From SVEL01 sp964573715 (lineage in GTDB: Bacteria; Bacillota; Clostridia; Lachnospirales; Lachnospiraceae), in assembly GCA_964573715.1 (NCBI GenBank), contig CAZNKR010000031.1, positions 1-18,935 on the forward strand: a stretch of 18,935 nt of DNA. The letters are read 5' to 3'. Made by a program: the position numbers and the translations under genes. Below the pieces are notes generated by a model. It saw only the letters and a program-made list of their open reading frames with translations, did not search any database and was not told where the DNA came from. This document shows positions 15,416 through 18,935 of this stretch, piece after piece; position 1 is the first letter of the stretch; every line of letters begins with the position of its first letter.

Positions 15416-15472
15416 AATCAGATAAAGAAAAGTCGTTTACAAAATAATAAAGAAAATTGGTTTACAAAATTA
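15394..15472 (+). repeat. Tandem triplication of the rho 3' end
   Basis: Three head-to-tail copies are visible: 15394-15420 (27 bases, containing the last rho codons and stop), 15421-15447 (27 bases, 23 of 27 matching) and 15448-15472 (25 bases, 22 of 25 matching copy 2). The shared core is TAAAGAAAA, then GTTT, then AAAAT. Copies 2 and 3 are non-coding spacer between rho and rpmE. Confidence 0.8.
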
Positions 15473-15501
15473 TTGCATAACGTTTTTGGTTGTGATATAA
15501 T
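15473..15501 (+). promoter_or_regulatory. rpmE promoter
   Basis: TTGCAT (15473-15478) and a perfect TATAAT (15496-15501) are 17 bases apart, with TG at 15493-15494 making an extended -10. Transcription would begin near 15508, leaving a leader of about 60 bases with a hairpin before rpmE. Confidence 0.7.
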
Positions 15502-15519
15502 ATCGAAGTTGTTTAAAGA

Positions 15520-15547
15520 CTTGATTGGTAAAGTCCAATCTAGCAAG
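15520..15547 (+). promoter_or_regulatory. Structured rpmE leader, possible L31 autoregulatory element
   Basis: GATTGG (15523-15528) pairs with CCAATC (15535-15540) around the loop TAAAGT. The stem can extend with CTT (15520-15522) against AAG (15545-15547) across a small bulge. The hairpin lies 9 bases before the ribosome site GAGGTG (15557-15562). L31 leader RNAs have been described in Firmicutes; whether this is one has not been tested against a model. Confidence 0.4.
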
Positions 15548-15568
15548 ATTATTTATGAGGTGAAAAAG

Positions 15569-15778
15569 ATGAGAGCAGGAATACATCCAACATATTACCA
15601 AGCTACAATAGAGTGTAACTGTGGTAACACATTTGTAACTGGTTCAACAAAAGAAAACATCCACGTAGAAATTTGTTCAAAGTGTCATTCATTCTACACA
15701 GGACAGCAGAAAGCTTCTTCAGCACGTGGTCGTATCGATAAGTTCAACCGTAAGTATGGCGTTAAAACAGAGAACTAA
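15569..15778 (+). CDS. rpmE: 50S ribosomal protein L31, zinc-binding form
   Basis: This 69-residue L31 makes a bridge between the ribosomal subunits. Cys16, Cys18, Cys36 and Cys39 form the zinc site of the C+ type, which is used when zinc is sufficient. MRAGIHPTY at the start and RIDKFNRKYG near the end are family marks. The ATG at 15569 is chosen on the GAGGTG at 15557-15562 and on the universal length; the reading frame is open further upstream, but that part is leader and promoter. It has its own promoter and leader hairpin, and a terminator follows. Confidence 0.97.
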   Translation: MRAGIHPTYYQATIECNCGNTFVTGSTKENIHVEICSKCHSFYTGQQKASSARGRIDKFNRKYGVKTEN

Positions 15779-15796
15779 ATGGATTTTTATTAATAT

Positions 15797-15830
15797 AAGG
15801 TTGAGAATTAAACTTCTCAACCTTTATTAT
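15797..15830 (+). terminator. Terminator after rpmE
   Basis: AAGGTTGAGAA (15797-15807) pairs perfectly with TTCTCAACCTT (15814-15824) around the loop TTAAAC, followed by TATTATATTT. The T-run is interrupted, so some read-through into the next gene is likely, because that gene starts only 25 bases later without a clear promoter of its own. Confidence 0.75.
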
Positions 15831-15849
15831 ATTTAGGAAAGGAGTTTTT

Positions 15850-16878
15850 ATGAAGACATCCGGTATTGGTGGACAGGCAGTTTTAGAAGGTATTATGATG
15901 AAAAACAAGGACAGATACGCTGTAGCTGTCAGAAAGCCTGATAAAGAGATTGAAGTTGATGTGAAAGAATGTAAAAATCTCTCTGAAAAGTACAAAATAT
16001 TGAAAGTACCCTTTGTTCGTGGTGTTTTCAGTTTTATAGATTCCTTGGTTATTGGTATTAAGACATTAACATACTCGGCAGAGTTTTATGAAGATGAGCC
16101 TGAACCAAAAGAAAAGCCAGTTGATAAAGTAACAAAAAAGGTATTTAAAGAAAAAGCGGAAAGCTTTATTATGGGACTTACAGTATTCTTTTCTGTTATT
16201 TTCTCAGTATTTTTATTTATTGTATTACCTTATGGAATTTCAGAATTATTAAAGAGATTTATGAATATTAATTCTAATTCAGTGCTTGCTATTGTGGAAG
16301 GAGTTATTCGTATTTTGATTTTTGTATTATATATATTCTTGATATCAAGAATGAAGGATATTCAACGCACATATATGTATCATGGCGCTGAACATAAGTG
16401 CATCAATTGCATTGAACACGGATTTGAGCTGAATATTGAAAATGTGCAGATGTCTTCACGTATCCACAAAAGATGCGGAACAAGCTTTATGTTCTTTGTT
16501 ATGTTTATTAGTATAGTTTGCTTTATTCTGGTTTCAGTTATTTTACCTAAGGATATATCTATTCCTATGAAGGTTTTAGTTAGATTGATATTAGTACCAG
16601 TTATTGCGGGTATTTCATATGAAATTCTTCGTGCAGCAGGAAATAACGATAATAAATTCCTTAATATTATCAGCAAGCCTGGTATGTGGATGCAGAAGAT
16701 GACCACAAAAGAACCAGAGGATGATATGGTTGAGGTTGCTATAAAAGCTGTTGAAGCAGTTTTTGATTGGGAAACATTTATCCAGGAAAACAATGATGAT
16801 TTTTTTGAAAATGGTGCTAATTCAAAGGAATCTTCATCAAAAGACTTAGATGAAGATTTGGATATTAATCAATTATGA
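15850..16878 (+). CDS. yqhQ: DUF1385 family membrane protein (YqhQ-like)
   Basis: The protein has 342 residues and the DUF1385 marks GGQAVLEGIMM (7-17), YHGAEHK (177-183), HKRCGTSF (206-213) and a conserved C-terminal MVEVAI stretch. Four membrane helices lie at about 106-127, 146-167, 212-232 and 240-258. A conserved soluble N-terminal part and an acidic C-terminal tail flank them. AGGAAAGGAG precedes the ATG. The stop codon overlaps the prmC start (ATGA), so the two are translationally coupled. The biochemical function of the family is unknown to me; its regular place beside rpmE, prmC and prfA suggests co-expression with translation genes but does not prove a role there. The symbol follows the Bacillus homologue. 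Confidence 0.9.
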   Translation: MKTSGIGGQAVLEGIMMKNKDRYAVAVRKPDKEIEVDVKECKNLSEKYKILKVPFVRGVFSFIDSLVIGIKTLTYSAEFYEDEPEPKEKPVDKVTKKVFKEKAESFIMGLTVFFSVIFSVFLFIVLPYGISELLKRFMNINSNSVLAIVEGVIRILIFVLYIFLISRMKDIQRTYMYHGAEHKCINCIEHGFELNIENVQMSSRIHKRCGTSFMFFVMFISIVCFILVSVILPKDISIPMKVLVRLILVPVIAGISYEILRAAGNNDNKFLNIISKPGMWMQKMTTKEPEDDMVEVAIKAVEAVFDWETFIQENNDDFFENGANSKESSSKDLDEDLDINQL

Positions 16879-17750
16879 CATACAAAGATATTTACAACTG
16901 TGGTATGGATATACTAAGGAAGAGCAATATAGATGAATATGACCTAGATTCCTTTTACTTGTTTGAATATGTTTTTAATATTAATAAATCCAGATATTTC
17001 ATGATTATGAATGATAATATCTCATCGGAGGATTTAATAAAAGTAGAAGACTATTTGTCTTGTATAGACAAGAGAGCAAAGCATATACCTTTGCAGCATA
17101 TCACTGGCGTTCAAGAATTTATGGGTTTGGATTTTATTGTTAATGATAATGTATTGGTTCCTAGGTGGGATACCGAGTGCTTGGTAGAAAAAGTAATAGA
17201 CATTATTTCCAGGATGAATAATACTAATCTAAAGCTTTTAGATATGTGTACTGGTTCTGGATGTATTGCGATTTCTATTTCAAAGCTATCAAACCTTAAA
17301 AATGTTACCGCTACAGATTTGTCTAAAAAGGCATTAGAGGTTGCAAAGCAGAATGCAATAAAGCATAATGTTAATATAAATTTTATAGAAAGCGATCTAT
17401 TTGAATCTGTTTTAGATAATGATTTTGATATTATTGTATCAAATCCACCTTATATTCCAACAGAGGTTATTAGTCAATTAAATGATGAGGTTAAATCTCA
17501 TGATCCATATATGGCTCTTGATGGAGATGAGGATGGATTGAAATTTTATAAAAAGATTACTTGTGAAAGCAAGAATAAGTTAGTAGATGGTGGGTATCTC
17601 GCATATGAGATTGGCCATGATCAAAATGAAGCAGTTAAAGCGATTATGATGGATAATGGCTTTGATGTTATAGATGAAGCTAAAGATTTAGCTGGCCATG
17701 ATCGAGTAATCATTGGTCGTATGAACAGGAGGAATAATAGTGTTCGATAA
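16875..17750 (+). CDS. prmC: Peptide chain release factor N5-glutamine methyltransferase
   Basis: This 291-residue enzyme methylates the glutamine of the GGQ motif of release factors, using S-adenosylmethionine. The N-terminal helical substrate-binding domain covers about 1-75. VPRWDTE (95-101) corresponds to the usual PRxDTE loop. The SAM-binding motif I LLDMCTGSGCIAI is at 121-133, and the catalytic NPPY is at 190-193. It overlaps yqhQ by 4 bases and prfA by 11, so PrmC is coupled to synthesis of its own substrate, RF1. It is intact and of normal length. Confidence 0.97.
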   Translation: MTYKDIYNCGMDILRKSNIDEYDLDSFYLFEYVFNINKSRYFMIMNDNISSEDLIKVEDYLSCIDKRAKHIPLQHITGVQEFMGLDFIVNDNVLVPRWDTECLVEKVIDIISRMNNTNLKLLDMCTGSGCIAISISKLSNLKNVTATDLSKKALEVAKQNAIKHNVNINFIESDLFESVLDNDFDIIVSNPPYIPTEVISQLNDEVKSHDPYMALDGDEDGLKFYKKITCESKNKLVDGGYLAYEIGHDQNEAVKAIMMDNGFDVIDEAKDLAGHDRVIIGRMNRRNNSVR

Positions 17751-18810
17751 ATTAGAGGATATTATAGTAAGATTTGATGAAATAGTTAAGGAATTAAATG
17801 ATCCAAATATTGTAAATGATCAGCCTAGATTTAAAAAGCTTATGAAAGAGCAAAATGATTTAGCACCTATTGTTGATGCATACAAAGCATACAAACAGGC
17901 TAAACAGGATGTAGAAGATTCATTGGCAATTCTTGATGCTGAAAGTGATGAAGAAATGCGTGAGCTTGCAAAGGAAGAATTAAATGATGCAAAGAATCGT
18001 ATAGAAGAACTTGAACAGCAGATGAAGATATTGTTACTTCCAAAGGATGAAAATGATGACAAGAACGTTGTCGTTGAAATTCGTGGTGGTGCAGGTGGAG
18101 ATGAAGCGGCTTTGTTTGCAGCAGAATTATACAGAATGTACAGTATGTATGCTGAAAAGAAAAGATGGAAGACAGATATGATTTCTCTTAATGAAAATGG
18201 ACTTGGTGGATTTAAGGAAGTTACCTTTATGATTAATGGTCAGGGTGCATACTCAAAGCTTAAGTATGAGTCAGGTACACATAGAGTACAAAGAATCCCA
18301 GTAACAGAAAGTGGTGGACGTATTCATACCTCAACTGCGACAGTTGCAATTATGCCAGAGGCAGAAGATGTGGATGTTGAATTAAACATGAATGATTGTA
18401 AATTTGATGTTTTCCGTGCATCAGGAAATGGTGGACAGTGTGTAAATACAACAGATTCAGCTGTACGTCTTACTCATTTACCTACTGGTATTGTTATTTC
18501 ATGTCAGGATGAAAAATCCCAGTTGAAAAATAAAGATAAAGCTCTTAAAGTACTTAGATCAAAGCTTTATGAATTAGAGCTTGAGAAAAAGCAAGCTGAA
18601 GAAGCAGCTCTTAGAAGAAGCCAGGTAGGCACAGGAGATAGATCTGAAAAGATTAGAACATACAATTTCCCACAAGGAAGAGTAACCGATCATAGAATTA
18701 AACTCACAACACATCGTCTTGAGCAGGTTTTAGATGGTGAAATAGATGAGTTAATAGATGGATGTATTGCAGCAGACCAGGCAGCCAAATTGGCAAATAT
18801 GGACGAATAG
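17740..18810 (+). CDS. prfA: Peptide chain release factor 1
   Basis: This 356-residue RF1 reads UAA and UAG and triggers peptide release on the ribosome. The stop-codon-reading tripeptide PVT is at 187-189 (RIPVTESGGRIHTS), and the GGQ catalytic motif is at 231-233. The residue after GGQ is Cys (GGQCVNTTDS) where many bacteria have His, a variant I associate with Lachnospiraceae. It starts with GTG at 17740 with AGGAGG (17727-17732) 7 bases upstream, inside the end of prmC. PrmC, encoded just before, should methylate Gln233. It is the last gene of the operon, and a terminator follows. Confidence 0.97.
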   Translation: MFDKLEDIIVRFDEIVKELNDPNIVNDQPRFKKLMKEQNDLAPIVDAYKAYKQAKQDVEDSLAILDAESDEEMRELAKEELNDAKNRIEELEQQMKILLLPKDENDDKNVVVEIRGGAGGDEAALFAAELYRMYSMYAEKKRWKTDMISLNENGLGGFKEVTFMINGQGAYSKLKYESGTHRVQRIPVTESGGRIHTSTATVAIMPEAEDVDVELNMNDCKFDVFRASGNGGQCVNTTDSAVRLTHLPTGIVISCQDEKSQLKNKDKALKVLRSKLYELELEKKQAEEAALRRSQVGTGDRSEKIRTYNFPQGRVTDHRIKLTTHRLEQVLDGEIDELIDGCIAADQAAKLANMDE

Positions 18811-18826
18811 CACGAACGCGACAGCG

Positions 18827-18874
18827 AAAAAATAAAGAGTATGCAAGCTAGCTTGTGATACTCTTTATTTTTTT
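18827..18874 (+). terminator. Terminator after prfA
   Basis: AAAAAATAAAGAGTAT (18827-18842) pairs with ATACTCTTTATTTTTT (18858-18873). Inside it the palindrome CAAGCTAGCTTG (18844-18855) closes the hairpin with a small asymmetric bulge. Seven T follow (18868-18874). The A-rich left arm makes it symmetric, so it could also act on the opposite strand. Confidence 0.88.
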
Positions 18875-18891
18875 GATGTCATGTGAGTCAA

Positions 18892-18935
18892 ACGAACCAC
18901 GATGAAATGCGAAGCATTTTTGAGTGGGCGTTCGT
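18892..18935. repeat. REP-like palindromic element at the window edge
   Basis: ACGAAC (18892-18897) and GTTCGT (18930-18935) are inverted ends. They enclose a tight hairpin, AAATGC-gaa-GCATTT (18905-18919). The same right end also pairs over 8 bases (GCGTTCGT, 18928-18935) with ACGAACGC (18812-18819) just after prfA. The layout resembles dispersed palindromic repeats found after operons. It may continue beyond the window. Confidence 0.5.

Noticed and set aside
15473..15568. N-terminal extension of L31 from a TTG at 15473
   Set aside because: This stretch holds the promoter and leader hairpin, and L31 is normally about 66-70 residues starting at MRAGIHP-like sequence.
15762..15995. Minus-strand 77-residue open frame across the rpmE terminator
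   Set aside because: It runs through the terminator hairpin and the start of the DUF1385 gene with no supporting signals.
18430..18450. GGQCVN in RF1 as a defect of the catalytic motif
   Set aside because: GGQ itself is intact; Cys in place of His after it appears to be a lineage variant, and the rest of the protein is normal.

Overview
The window is AT-rich Clostridia-type DNA. The gene families and their order point to a Lachnospiraceae-like Firmicute: tig-clpP-clpX-ysxC, a DUF4364 regulator, and rho-rpmE-yqhQ(DUF1385)-prmC-prfA. Strong AAGGAGG-type ribosome binding sites, a four-cysteine L31 and an RF1 with the sequence GGQCVN agree with this. I see no phage, insertion sequence, CRISPR array, tRNA or rRNA.

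Layout. 1-147 is the 3' end of an unrecognised gene, closed by a terminator. 235-4946 is a tightly packed five-gene cassette: two membrane-anchored exported proteins (one a cysteine-rich, propeller-like protein, one unrecognised with an EF-hand-like loop), an ABC ATPase and two ABC-2-type membrane proteins. The last membrane protein looks C-terminally truncated, and its stop codon lies inside the terminator stem. 5085-6544 holds a DJ-1/PfpI protein and an Ig-like lipoprotein with an Asn/Thr/Ser-rich linker. 6643-10471 is the protein quality-control run tig-clpP-clpX plus the ribosome-assembly GTPase ysxC, with a strong promoter in front. A bidirectional terminator at 10471-10522 separates it from a minus-strand operon (13223 down to 10535): malic enzyme, a TIGR01212-type radical SAM protein and a DUF4364 winged-helix protein. 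From 13436 the plus strand carries rho, rpmE, yqhQ-like, prmC and prfA, ending in a terminator and a palindromic REP-like element at the window edge.

How the genes work together. Trigger factor, ClpP and ClpX cover folding and ATP-dependent proteolysis, and YsxC supports 50S assembly. L31 is a 50S protein, PrmC methylates the GGQ glutamine of RF1 encoded just downstream, and Rho terminates transcription. This half of the window is therefore core gene-expression machinery. The accessory part is the ABC cassette.

Most interesting points: the uncharacterised five-gene exported-protein/ABC-2 cassette with its truncated last gene; 11-bp direct repeats overlapping the -35 of the DJ-1 promoter; a Rho with an inserted segment of about 235 residues; a tandem triplication of the rho 3' end, with one stop codon separating rho from rpmE in the same frame; a structured leader before rpmE; and the palindromic element at the right edge.
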